From: Smittium mucronatum
Taxonomy: Eukaryota; Kickxellomycota; Harpellomycetes; Harpellales; Legeriomycetaceae
Length of the DNA: 64,000 bases
Direction of reading: 5' to 3'
Assembly (NCBI GenBank): GCA_001953115.1
Contig: LSSL01000164.1
Coordinates: 72,285 to 136,284, forward strand
The position numbers were made by a program, and so were the translations under genes. This document shows, piece after piece, positions 14,609-27,269 of the stretch (position 1 is its first letter; each line of letters starts with the position of its first letter). A model generated the notes under the pieces. The model searched no databases. It was not told the origin of the DNA and saw only the letters and a list, made by a program, of their open reading frames with translations.

Positions 14609-17600
14609 AAAACTCAGGCAGTAAAAAAAACCTTTTATTACATTGAATTTATTATAAAATGCAAATTTTTAATTTTATGCCTAATAATAGTAAAAGATAA
14701 AATTTTTTAGCTTGGTTTGTCGTAAAAAATAAAATCACATAGTTTATAATGTAAATATTGCTAAAAAGTGTTAGAAATACATTTGAGTGAAAAAATCATT
14801 GGATTTTAAATCAGTGTCAATATCTTATTTTCTATATTTTATGCACTGATTTTGCTATGAATCTGGGAAAAAATTAATTATTACAATAAATTAAACCCTA
14901 GCCTTAAAATTTATTTTGGGATTTCGATTAAATGTATACATATTTTCTTTTTTTGCGAATAATAGGAAGGTTTAGAAAATTTACATAACTTACTATCAAA
15001 TTAATAATTTTTTAGTAATAACAACAATTATTTCTAAACTATATTTGAAGAAATCAAGTATACAATCGATGTTTTTTAATAAGTAACGAATCAAAGCTCA
15101 TGAGAAATATAATAATAATCTTTTATAGACCTATTATTATCTGCTAAAAGCTCTTGGTGTTATAATGTAAATAAAGCTGCAAGAAATATTAGATTTTTTT
15201 AAAAAAATTAATGGATTAACAATAAAATAAGTGAAATAATTAGGTATTTTTTAACCTTGGTCATAAAAAAATATACACTTTTTATCACATAAATAAGTTT
15301 AAATTGCTTCGAGTTATTTTTTACAGAGTTTAGAATATTTTAAATTCCATAAATATAATAAGTCAAATAAACATACTAATCATATTATGAGAATAATTTA
15401 TTTCCATAAACAATATATCAACCACCGATAAATATGGGATATTATTTTTAATAAATAAATTTTGCTTAAAATTTTTTTTTCTCCTTTAAAGTAAGTTTTT
15501 TCACTTTTAGCATCATTTTTTTATTGGTTTAAAATACTAAAAATATCTAATTATTATAACTATAAATCTGAAAAAGGCAATTTAACATAATATTTAAAAC
15601 TATAAATGGCTAATAGTCTAATTTTGATTTTAAAAAAATAATAAAAATAATGTTATATCCAATTACAAACACATATTTTCATATATTATAAGCGAAAAAT
15701 AAAATTTATCTATTTCATAAATAAATTTACATATTGATACAAAATCTGTTAAAGCAAAGAAATTTCGATTTTGCCCTAATTTTTTTTGAAGCTACTAAAA
15801 AATATGCAAATTACTTTAATTAATATTTTTGAAGTATAATTCTATTTCAAACTACAGAGGAAGAAATGAATTTTTTTTCTAATAAAAAAAAACAGACATT
15901 CTCATTAAACACAAGAATTAAGTTTAATTAAACTTTTCTAAACAATAAAAATATCAAATATTAATTTTTTAAATCTATTGAATCAAATTTAAAACCACTA
16001 AAGTTAGCTTCTATCTTATTTCATATCTTTTTCAAACTTTTAAAGATTTAGCATAAAATTTACTCGACTAATTAATATCTTCAAATTTTGTATCACGAAT
16101 TAAAGCGTATAAATTTATAAGCAAAGTAATTGTATCAAAATTTAAAATTTATATTTAGTTCATCAAATATTATTATAATTTTTTTTATTGCTATCCATGT
16201 ATCTATAGCATAAGTGCGTGTATTATAATGTAAATCTGAAATCCAAAAAATATATATGTAAATTAAAATTAACTGTAGCTTCACAGAGTTTCATTTGAAT
16301 TTAAAAACGTAGATCCGGTAAATCATTTTTTTTATATCCTCAAAATTTTTTACAATTAATTTTTTTAGAAATTTCCTTTTCCATAAAAATTTTCTAAAAA
16401 TATAAGTTTATTGCTTTAGCTAGTTTTAAAAATTTAATAAAAATTTTATAAATGTTATATATCGACTTTTTCCGCCTCTTTTATATGAGAATCATTTTAT
16501 TCATCAATATAATGCATTAAATACTATTAACGTTCGTATTTTTTTGCAATTAAAAAAAATTAGTACTTTATCGACTTAAAAAAATATCAAATTAAACAAA
16601 AACAAAAAAAATAAATAATAATACTTAATTTTTTTAGATTATTATGGAAATTCACTTTTAAAAGTTCTATAAAATAACTTCAAGAGTTAAATTAAAAGAT
16701 CAATTTTCTTTTTATGTTTTTATTAAATCGCATGCAGTTAACTATCATAAATCAATTCGATTTACAGAACATTTTTAAAATAATAAGCGGAAAAAGAATC
16801 AGAAAAAATGGATTTATCTTTTCGTATATCAGCTTCCCAAAATTCAAATTTTTATTTGAGTCTAAAACTTACTAAAAACAAGCATATATTCTAAAATATT
16901 CTTTATATTTCATGCTTTTAAATTTAAATTCTATTTTTTATCTTATTTTAATACATTTTCGGAGAGTTTCTGGTACATAGTCCTATAGGTTATACGGTAC
17001 CATAAATTTCCATTCAATATCAATTCACCCAATTATATTTGTAAAAATTTTATAAGTAAACAACTCGAATCTTTTTTGCTTAAAAATTATGAATATAATT
17101 TTTCAAATTAAATATTTAATCTAAATAATATAAAATAATTTCAACAAATGTTTTTTTACTTCAATTGGAAGGTAAATAATCAAGTAAAAAGTCAATTGAA
17201 TGATAATTAAGTTATAATAATCATCACTTATGGAATTAGAATAGAGAGAAATGTGATAATATTAAATTTTCCTTAAACAGGTTATACACCCTTGTATTAA
17301 TGAAAAAAAAAAAATTAAAATCTTCCTCGAATTTCTCGAAAAATGAATTTTTATGCGAATGATTTTTTTTTTGTAAGCTGAACAGATATATAAGCTGGGG
17401 GTTTTTAACACGATAATTTAAAAAATAAAAAAATTAATTCTGAGTTAAAAAGAGGAAAGCTTATGAATTTATTGGCACCACTTAAAGAAGTCGAGTTTTA
17501 CGGGAGCTTTCAGGTCGCATACAGCCAAAATATTTTATTTATTAAATTTCAAAAAAAACTAGTATAACAATAATTAATAAGAATTTAAGCTATTTAGAAA

Positions 17601-19779
17601 GATTTTATATTCATATGTTATTTTAAAAGCTTGAAAACCATAAATTTGGGAAATATTTCTTATCTACGAGTAGTTTTTATTATGAAAATTTGCTTCCATA
17701 AAATTACAGAAGCTATAATATCAAATATTTCTGATATCACTGTGGAATCATTCACTAGGGAATGTGTGTAATTTATAATTAAAAGATTCAGTATTTTATT
17801 ATCACTTAATCTAACTGAAAATTAAAATATTTTTGGGTATCCTTAGAGTGGAAAGGAAAAATAAATTTTGGAATAAGTTATAAACCCAATATATTTGATA
17901 CCTTTTCCAGTTCATTTAAGTTGCGAAAATTTTCCCTTTTCTCTTTTCCTTAAACTATCGATATTCCAAATAGTTTTTTATTCCTATTTATAATTTATAT
18001 TCCTATGAATATGAAATTATGCTCAATACCAAACATTTTGTAAGTAATAACCATATAAAAATTATCCGAATCAGAATCACTTTTTATCAAGTGAGTTAAT
18101 AATAGTATGAATTATGTATTTATAAAGTACAAAATATCAAAATTTAATATTAATAATAAATAAAGATTCCAATTAATTTAAATCTAATTTCAAATATGTA
18201 GTAGCTTTATATATTTAATTTTTAATTTTATCTTTTAAAAATATTTCGAATTCATCTATTTTAGTTTTATTATTTTAGTTTTAATTTTTGATCTTTCAAA
18301 AGTTGTGAAAAAAATTTTCTATGCTGCCTGGAGTTTTTTTGAAACCCTTTAAGTTATTCACCGTTTTCTGATATATCAGGATATCTTAGATAAGATTTTT
18401 TATAAAACTGAAGTAGCGTCATTTTCATTGGGTTTAACTTAAATTTAATTTCAATTATAAGAGTAATTATTTTCTTTTTAATATATAGAACTATTTTCAT
18501 GCAAAAAAATGTTTCCCGAAACTAAAGCATGCTTTTATTTGGGTTATACTTGTAAAAATATGGAAATTATGTACATCTTATTAAAATTCAGACATTTCTT
18601 ATGTTTAAAGCACCTAAGTTTTCTTTTCATCCAGAAAAGCATGTACCGTCTATTAATTTAATATTAATCATCACGTTAAATTATGATATATAAGAATTTT
18701 ATTTAGAATTGGGTGGTTTAGAATTATGTTTCCCTCAAATATTTTTGTCGATTTTTTGGATTCATGGCGTTAACATTTATAAAAGTTTTCAAAAAAAATA
18801 TGGTCCGCGTTAATAAAAAGACATAATGTCGAATGATCAGAAAAAATGTATAATAATCAGAAAAACTCATAAAAGCCAGAAAATTTAGAAATAATAGCAA
18901 TTTTCACCAATGAATTTTTTTAAAAATCCGCAAAAAAATTAACTTTTTCACAGGTCAATTTTTTTTGCTTTTTTAAAAGCGCCTTATTTTGTTTACATTT
19001 TTACAATAAAATAAAAATATGAAGGTTAAATGGTCTAATAATAGTGTATATCTAATATTTTTTGGAATTTTTTCATCGGGGTTATACATATAATAATTAA
19101 TAAATTTTTAAATCTTATTAAATACTCATTTAAATTCCTATCACCAAAACACCAGTTAATTCCATAAATAATTCTAAATTTTATTTTTTTAGAAAAACTC
19201 GATAGAAATATTTAGTTGATGCCGCTAAAATTTAATGTTGGGTTTAAGTTAAAAATGGTTTAAACCATGGTGAATCACTTGAAAAATAGTGCATTATACA
19301 AAAAACAAATACACTAAAAAAATTAAACATAGTATACTACCATTGCAAAAAAAAAAACAAACAAAAAAAGCGATTGCAACTCCAAAATTAAAATAGAAAG
19401 CAACCATTTCTAAGGAATAAAAAGGATTCATATTTTCTGCAAATATAACGAATTTTTCTTGTAAAAAATAAAGTTCGATATCATTTACAAAAGAAATACA
19501 AAATAAATTCTTGAATTCGAAAACCATGGAAGATTAAGAAAGTTTTATTGAAAAGAGGCATCAATAAAATATATAGAAATATTTATTCTTCTATTTCGTA
19601 CATAATCAGAAAAAAATAAAAATAGAGGGATCATAACTTTTTCTGAATTGAAAACTGTTTTCGAAAAAATTAGATTAAATTGAAATATATTTAACGATTT
19701 TATTTTAGATTATAATATCACCCAAGATGGGAAAAGATTCTAATAAGTACCAAAACACCTATTTCAAGATTTAGAGATG

Positions 19780-20725
19780 TAAAATATTCATTTGGATGTC
19801 ACGTACAAATTAAATGACATGTGATATCCTATTTTTGTAATAGGTATGAGTGAAAATAGCAGAAAATTTTTCCCAGTTGCATTATGACCAATAGAATATG
19901 AGATTTAAGATTCTTTCAGATGAATTTTCCATAAAATAAATGAAATCTTTAGAAACTATGGAATTAATTTCATAACAGAAAATATGATAGTTGATTTTAC
20001 TCCAAGTATCGCAAATAAGATAAAAAAATCCAGTTCAGAAACCAAAAGAATCAAATTTAGGACACACTGCAGAAGGAATATGATAATACCCCCCCCCCTT
20101 AAACTTAACTCTTCTTTTTCTGAAAAAATCAAATTCAACCTGTTCAAAATACAAACAGCTCAAAATAGAAAAACTTTCGATCTATATTTGAAACCAATTT
20201 TTTTAAAAATCAAAGTGTTTGAAGAAAATAAAGTTATGATAAAATACTTATATAATAACTACCATGAAACAAAATTCAACTGTTATGAAGGTGCAGAATT
20301 ATTCTCGCCAACCACAAAACTTTTTTTGGTCAGATTTAATTTGAATGGAAATCACCGAGAATTTCACAAACTATTCCAAGGTTATTCGATTTATTAGGTT
20401 ATTTAAATAAAGAGGGGAATCCATTAAAAAATACAATAACCTATCATTTTGATTATATCTCTTATTATATCCAGTTCAACACCCATTGATAGCTGAAAAC
20501 GAAACTTCTGAAAGAATATTAATAACACAAGGAAGTAATTTGGATCTTGGAATAATCTCAACAATAACAAGGAAGGTTCATCAAAACTTTTTTCTACTTA
20601 TTAATGATATATATGTGGTTTCTGAAATTATCGCTAAAAAGGAACTAAAATCTTTCAGAGATTTGACATGCTCGTGTGTCAATTTTTTTCAAAGACAAAA
20701 ATGCGTTCACATTTATTTATATTGA
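19780..20725 (+). pseudogene. decayed MULE-type transposase with SWIM zinc finger
   Basis: This is the core and C-terminal part of a Mutator-like (MULE) DDE transposase. In frame 1 from about 19,780 the product reads HLDVTYKLN (first catalytic Asp, codon 19,795), then YPIFVIG, then MIVDFTPSIANKIKK (second Asp, codon 19,993; 66 codons later, usual for the family), then KRIKFRTHCRRNM. Several in-frame stops (for example TGA at 19,822) break the part before 19,984; after it 137 codons are open. Near 20,400 the reading shifts to frame 2 and ends with a SWIM pattern, C-x-C...C-x-H in CSCVNFFQRQKCVH, at 20,669-20,710. The Glu region is too eroded to place. I saw no terminal inverted repeats. The element is dead. 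The family call rests on motifs I recognise and on the matching relic at 53 kb. Confidence 0.75.
20089..20098. repeat. C10 homopolymer inside the MULE relic
   Basis: Ten consecutive C residues within the reading frame of the relic, coding PPP, where the surrounding DNA is AT-rich. Possibly slippage expansion. Confidence 0.8.
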
Positions 20726-20766
20726 AAAGCAAAGCAAAATTAATATTATCTACGCTGAAAACGTGT

Positions 20767-20780
20767 GGGGGGAGGGGGGG
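20767..20780. repeat. G-rich tract (G6AG7)
   Basis: A G6-A-G7 tract about 40 bp downstream of the MULE relic, followed by aaaaaggggcagg. It could form a quadruplex-like structure or mark an element end; neither is shown. Confidence 0.7.
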
Positions 20781-22614
20781 ATAAAAAGGGGCAGGTGACC
20801 AAAAATAAAAACAAATTCGAGTTTTTTGAGATATTTAACACAAATTTAATGTTTTAAAACCTTTATTTATATATCAATATTCAAATATATTTTTTTTAGA
20901 AAACTAACAAGATGTTAATTATAAGCTCACTTAAAATTCACTTAAGAAGCTCGACAGATTACACTTGGTAAATACCCAGAAATGCAATGGTTTAGCTTTA
21001 ATGATTGAATTGATTTGTTATTATTATAAAGAGTTCACTATACTTTATTTATTACATTAGTGCAACATTATATACATTATAGTAAAATGCTTTGGCTCTT
21101 TATTAATAAATCTTCCTTTATATAGAGCCTATTATTTTAATTCGAAAATATTAACTCTGTCATTTTTATATAATAATAATTTTTTTTTTTTAATTAATAT
21201 AAACCCTTTGTGTATTTGATATATTGAAAAAAATATATAATAAAAATATAAAATTACGTTATGATGCTTTTTTCAATGGTAAATAGTTATCTCTAATTGA
21301 AATATTCATTCCTCTGCTATTTAATGAAGTAAATTTCTTCCTTTTTTATATAGAATAATCAGTCTGGAATTAGGATTTGATCCTCGAAATAGCGGCTTAT
21401 TCTCTATAGACTTAGTAAATTAGAATAATAACTTTTCTAAAGAATTTCATTTAAAAATATAATTTTATATGTAAGGTTCTAATTTTTGTAAAATTCTTAA
21501 ATCTATATTGTAAATTACAATAATTATATTCGATAGAGAAAAATAAAAACATTATATCAAACTAAGTAAAACCTGTTTGTTGGATAAATGATATTTTTAT
21601 ACTCTTTGCTTTGGTTAAATAGTTTTCTATCATGAAACCACCAAATAAAAAATGATTTTATTTATTTACAGATTTTTTACACACTCTACAGATAAAAATT
21701 AGTGGTGGAAACCAAACTTATATATTTTTCTAATATATTTGGGGATTTTTGCACATCATTTCTATATTTTTATATTCTGTCTGGAGATTTCAATTGACCA
21801 TAATCATAATATTCTGTTGAGAAAAAAATAAAATTATTCGTTTATTTTTTAGGAATCGACTAAATTATTTTTCAGTTAAAATATGAAAATTTATTTCAAA
21901 TCCAGCTTTTTTATGTAATTAAATTTTTTTATTATGAGTAATAATGATTTTATATATGGGTGATTCAAAATTAAGAGGTCATTTTGTTGCAAAAAACTTT
22001 TACTATCTAATTCAATGTTTAAAATTATCCAGTAAACTTATTAAATTAAATTAATTCGTTTCTATTGAACAAAGTAAAAAGGAATTTTCATTTTTCTAAT
22101 ATATCAAATAGATATTTGAATAGTGTTTATTAAAGTCTTTTTTTATATCAGTAATTTTCACTTTTATTGTATAAAAAATAATTTTTGCCAATTTTCGTTG
22201 AAACAAGGTACAATATTAAATGCGCCAATTATTAACAATCTTCATAAGATAATTTTAACCTAATTTAATAATGAAGTTAAAAATATTTTAACATTTCTTA
22301 TAAATGTAATATTAATATATATATTTTCTAGAAAACTAAAAATATCTATAAAAATCCAAAAAATTCATGAGATACACCAAAAAACATCGATTTTTTATCT
22401 GAAACACAATTATTATAGTAAAATAAAAATAAGAATAAAAACAGTTAAAATTAAAAAAATTAATTGTAATTTTCATTATAATCAATAAGTCTAAATTTCC
22501 TTTTTCAAGGATATAAAGCGAGGTTTCTGAAGACACAATTTTCGATTTATCTACTGAGAGTTTTGCATAATTTTTCCCCAGTAAAAAATTGATATTAGAC
22601 TCAGATTTAAAGCA
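20781..22614. other. AT-rich intergenic stretch up to the gap
   Basis: No gene, RNA or long repeat could be supported. The sequence is AT-rich with short homopolymers. Confidence 0.5.
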
Positions 22615-23108
22615 NNNNNNNNNNNNNNNNNNNNNNNNNNNNNNNNNNNNNNNNNNNNNNNNNNNNNNNNNNNNNNNNNNNNNNNNNNNNNNNNNNNNNN
22701 NNNNNNNNNNNNNNNNNNNNNNNNNNNNNNNNNNNNNNNNNNNNNNNNNNNNNNNNNNNNNNNNNNNNNNNNNNNNNNNNNNNNNNNNNNNNNNNNNNNN
22801 NNNNNNNNNNNNNNNNNNNNNNNNNNNNNNNNNNNNNNNNNNNNNNNNNNNNNNNNNNNNNNNNNNNNNNNNNNNNNNNNNNNNNNNNNNNNNNNNNNNN
22901 NNNNNNNNNNNNNNNNNNNNNNNNNNNNNNNNNNNNNNNNNNNNNNNNNNNNNNNNNNNNNNNNNNNNNNNNNNNNNNNNNNNNNNNNNNNNNNNNNNNN
23001 NNNNNNNNNNNNNNNNNNNNNNNNNNNNNNNNNNNNNNNNNNNNNNNNNNNNNNNNNNNNNNNNNNNNNNNNNNNNNNNNNNNNNNNNNNNNNNNNNNNN
23101 NNNNNNNN
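22615..23108. other. assembly gap (494 N)
   Basis: A run of 494 undetermined bases. Open frames that appear to cross it are artefacts of translating N. Confidence 0.99.
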
Positions 23109-24124
23109 ACATTTTTTTAATATAAAGATATATTAATCAGAAATGGAATAGAAAAAAAATCCCTTAGATCATCATCCCAGAAGCCAGAGTAAAGAATTCT
23201 ATAAAAGTAAAAAAAGTTTATTTTTTGATATTTATGATGTAGTTTATTTTCAATAAAACACTAAAATAATAGACTATACATATAATCACATGATCATTAC
23301 CTGTTTTTCCATTCAAATAATTTTTTATTTTAACCATTACTTAAATTCCCAGAAATTTCGATTATTAGATATGAGATATTCTTAAAAAAACAGGATTATT
23401 TTATATATTTTCGTAACCGAATAAAGATGGTTTTTAACCTCTATAAACCAATCAAGATAAAAAATGATTTTAAAAAAAATTCACCATGATTTTTCAATAT
23501 TATAAAGACTTTTAGTTATGTATTTTTGGTTTAACAAATAGGTTTACACATTTTTTAATTCAGAATTTTCGAATTATAATTATAGAAAAGTTTTAATCAC
23601 TAACATTCCTCTCCAAAAAAGAATTTTTCATATACCGCTGCATTAATAGAGGCAATGCTTTTTTTTATTCCTAGAAATATGATTGTCTTATCAAGTTTTT
23701 TTATTAACAAAATTAGTTTTAAAATCAAATGCATGTTTTTAGTAAAGTTAAGTAAGAGATTATAGAGAAACTAGATAACGTGTTTTTATTATAAAATCTC
23801 AGAAGTTTCTAGCCGTGTTATATATTTTTAGTAGCTTTTGATCCCTAAAAGGGTTCTAATAGGTAAACCACATAGACTACTATCAGCCTATAATAATTTA
23901 TAATTTTTCAATGTTGAACGTTGAAAAAATAAAATGGTATTTAGCATCATGGCTCCTGGGTTTATTTAAAATAATAAAGTGGAGAAATTCAACAACTTAA
24001 ATGTAAGAATAAGGATGTGAGAAGATGGATAAAAGGGCTTTAATTGGGACGAAAAAAGAAGGAATAAATAGATAAAAGTGTTTATAAGTTATTTTTAAGA
24101 TGTTTAGTTTATAAGAAAAAGAAA
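23109..24124. other. 3' flank of the LARP1 gene
   Basis: AT-rich sequence without a gene. On the - strand an AATAAA-type signal (tttattt on the + strand near 23,962) lies about 160 nt past the LARP1 stop codon and may direct polyadenylation of that transcript. Confidence 0.4.
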
Positions 24125-27100
24125 TTAAGAATTCAAAGCAGCGCTAAGGTTACTCTTTCCAGAATTATCTGGAATGCGATCAGGGTTAATGAGATTGTTG
24201 ACATCCTTAGAATGGATTTTATTAGAGTTGTTGCTTTTGGGGCCAATTTGTGGCTTCTGGTTTTCTGGGATTTTTCCAGTTGAGAATACTCTTTCCTGGT
24301 TGGCCTTTTTAAAGTCGTCAATGGATTTGAATTTGCTTAAAACGGTCTGCAATTCAGGTTTTATAGACAGAGGGCGTATGTCCTTATCTTTACGATAGTA
24401 CAAATATGCCCAAAACTTCTCTAGTCCATATAATTGACCGGAATTGAAGTCCTGCAGAGTTTGATCTTGGAATTCATCAAATATATCTTGTCTGAACTTC
24501 TTCTCCAAACCATAAGAGTAAAATCTAAAGAGACATTCCAAACCATATCTATAATTATCAGCTCCATCCTCGATGGCTAATTTTCTGAATTCACTGTACA
24601 TTTTTTTGTTATAAGAATCTCTCAAAAAGTGAGACCAAAATCTAAACAATGTATTCATTTCATGGGAATGCCCTATTCCCAGCCTTTCCCTTTCACGAAG
24701 AGCACGATCGTGGAATTTGTGGTACTTGTGCTGCACAAAATTGTTTTCTTTGAGGAGTTCATGGCTTGGATGTTCACAAGACTTAATATGTTTATCCATG
24801 TAGCTACCAATAAAAGAGCCTGTGCTGCCAATAGATGAGGAAAAGTTAGCACTGTCGGGAACCGAACCGGGAGAAGGAATGGGTTTTATTGAAGGGGACA
24901 TTTCATAATTTTTATTAGATTTAACACCAAGAACCCAACCGACAGGTGCTTGAGCTTGATGTTGGCGCAGATCACGGTACTTTTTAGAAGGTCGAACAAC
25001 TGTTGGCCCAATAAATGGACTGTATCCAAAAGAGGATGATATACTTTTAATAGAAGATCCGTTCATTGAAGATGAAATATTACTCTGGGTACTAGATTCA
25101 GAAGTCTTGACAGGAAGAAATTTAGCTTGGGTTCTACGCTTCTGTTTTCCAGAATGATTTTGGACTTTCTGTGGAATATAATTTGTGTCGAAATCGTCCT
25201 TTTCGCGAACACTTTTTTGAATAGCAGAAAATTTATCCTGATCCATGGTTCCAATCTTGTTGATGTTAGAGCTGTTAACCTTGTTTTTGAGTCGCAAATC
25301 ACGTTCATAATGAACTAAGGCGTCGTTAATAATTTCTGAGAAATCATCATTGGCTGATCTACGATCATACTGATAATGAGTTCTGTCTCTGGTGCGTTTT
25401 TGCGTCACGATAAGGATTCTAGAAACTGTTTCGTCATCCATTTCTCCGGAAGAGTCCCAATCACTACAATCGTCACCACTGGTGTAATTAAAATCATCTA
25501 TATGCTTTGAAATTTTTCTACTATGGCGACGATTATGTGAGCTGAGTGAGTTTCTGTTGCTATTAGAATTCATTCTGTGTGAAATGCTTGGAATATAGGA
25601 TATATCCTCGTCAAATTGAAATAAGTCTTCATCGTTATTTGAGCTACCAAAGGGCTTAGATAAGGGAGAAGATATGTAGTTCTTGTTGGATGTTCCCCTT
25701 AAATACTTATTATCAGATGAAGAAATTTCATTGATTCCACCAATAGATTTTCTGAATGGCTTTGAGCTTGTGGTTTTTATAGGAGCAGATGATGGGATTC
25801 CTGAAGTATTCCCATCAAGAGAAGGATGTGGTGGGGGAATAAAAGTGGATATAAGACTTTCCTTAGTGTCTAAAGGATCCTCGGGTTTTGCAAGTGGTGG
25901 CTGGGGGGCAGCACTCTGTGTTTTATCTGCCAAGTGATTGTTAAATTCAGCTGAAACCGACTCATTTTGGACTTTTTCAGCTAAGTTAACGGACTCACTT
26001 GGCATTTGGGATAAAAAATGCTGATCAGCTTCTGATAATTGTTTTTGGGATGGATCAGCCTGAGAAATCGGGACAGGGGGCAAAAATTTATCCCAATCAT
26101 CCAACTTTCTAACTTTGGTTTTAGAATCATCCAAAGACACAACTTTGGAGTCCTCGAGTGCAGAGGAAATGAAGTTGATATCAGATGAGATAGATTTGAT
26201 TCGATTGAAATTTGCAATTATATCAAGAGACACATAGCCAAATTCGTCCATTTTATCCCTAAAGAATAAGTCTTTAAGGAGATTCTCGATGCTGAAATAG
26301 TACTCAATTTGTTTTCTTATAAAATCCTTGACACTATCTTCGTTACCAGCAGTTGGGAGTGGTCCAGGCATAGGTGCATAGGCAATGAAGGGGGCCTGAG
26401 GTTGATTATGGTAATACTTCTGATTATATCCCCTATTATTATTTCTATATCTGTTGTTTGAAGAGCCTTCATCACTGTAATTTCTTCTATTTTGGTTGTT
26501 AAAGCCATTGTTATTATTCCTGGCGTAACCATTGTTTCTGAAATTTTTTTGGTTGATGAATCTTTTATTTCCATCCTTATCAACAGGTATTCCATCTTTT
26601 GAGTGAGAACCGTGGTTGTCTGTGGTTTTTGCAGAAGAACTGTCAGTAGATCCACCATTTTCATTTCTAAAAGAGTGAGAATCCTTCTTCAAAGTTTCAG
26701 ATTTGGATCTTGGGTTTTTATGGGATCTATCATTATCCTTTCTTTCTGAACTTTTTGAAGCTCTAATTGGTGCGTAAGTGAGCTCAGGAACGATGGTAAT
26801 CCATTTCTCTTTTGACTTGCGATTGGGGGCAGCTTTAGGTGTGGTATTTTTCTCAGAATTGAGGGGTTTAGGAGCCTGAATAACGGTTTCTTTAGCGGAG
26901 GTTATGGCAGAGGGCTCGGGCCACAAAGAATCGTCGATTTTCTCTGAAAAAAAATTGGGAAAAAGAAGGAATGAATAAAAAACCATATTCAATTGCGTAA
27001 AAAGAACTCTTACTTGGAGGGGGGGCAATAGATTTGGCTGTATTCCAAGCGTTTACTTTTGGGGGCTCAGCTTCCAAGACTGGGACCTTTTGTTCAATGA

Positions 27101-27269
27101 TTTCTGAATTCTCAGATTCGACGTTTTCAACTTCTGAATCCGAATCAGTAGATTCAATATCTTCGATTTGAACTGGGGGGACTTCAGATATAACAATTTT
27201 TTTCAAGCCATCCTCGATAGGGGATATGATATCCATGCTTGATGATTTAGAATCAACTTTAGAACTCAT
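24125..27269 (-). CDS. LARP1: LARP1-type La-related protein (La motif and DM15 region)
   Basis: A two-exon gene: exon 1 is 27,269-27,014 and exon 2 is 26,943-24,125. They are joined across a 70-nt intron (GTAAGA...TTTTCAG) through a split Lys codon. The product is 1,024 residues. An acidic N-terminus (about 33-65) and a [10 protein letters not shown] stretch lead to a low-complexity Asn/Arg/Gly region (about 215-265). The La motif is at about 291-370, with the signature [20 protein letters not shown] long Ser-rich linker follows, then the DM15 region at about 826-963, with helical repeats around [23 protein letters not shown] and [10 protein letters not shown]. In the family the La motif binds RNA and DM15 binds the mRNA cap of TOP messages, so a cytoplasmic role in translation control and mRNA stability is likely. 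The ATG at 27,269 has A at -3; the open frame extends upstream only to a GTG. Budding yeast relatives lack DM15, so this is the animal/early-fungus form. Confidence 0.93.

Larger units (their letters stand above)
1..19700. other. AT-rich intergenic desert, left
   Basis: No gene could be supported here. The sequence is dominated by A/T homopolymers and stop codons in all frames; the few open frames are under 80 codons and have low-complexity products. Within it I list a retroelement scrap near 290, a trinucleotide microsatellite at 8.03 kb, a heptamer repeat at 13.6 kb, an (AT)n run at 14.0 kb and a weak - strand open frame at 14.4 kb. The first 3 kb is slightly richer in G+C than what follows and may be the flank of a gene beyond the left edge. 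Confidence 0.6.

Noticed and set aside
17463..17567. Short frame with a product containing LKEVEFYGSFQVAYSQ
   Set aside because: Only 34 codons, no family recognised and no supporting signals, although composition is less random than its surroundings.
19294..19527. 77-codon - strand frame next to the MULE relic
   Set aside because: Phe-rich product, no ATG context or domain; the + strand is the side carrying the relic.
22336..23125. Long open frames crossing the N block on both strands
   Set aside because: They are open only because N bases were translated as unknown residues.
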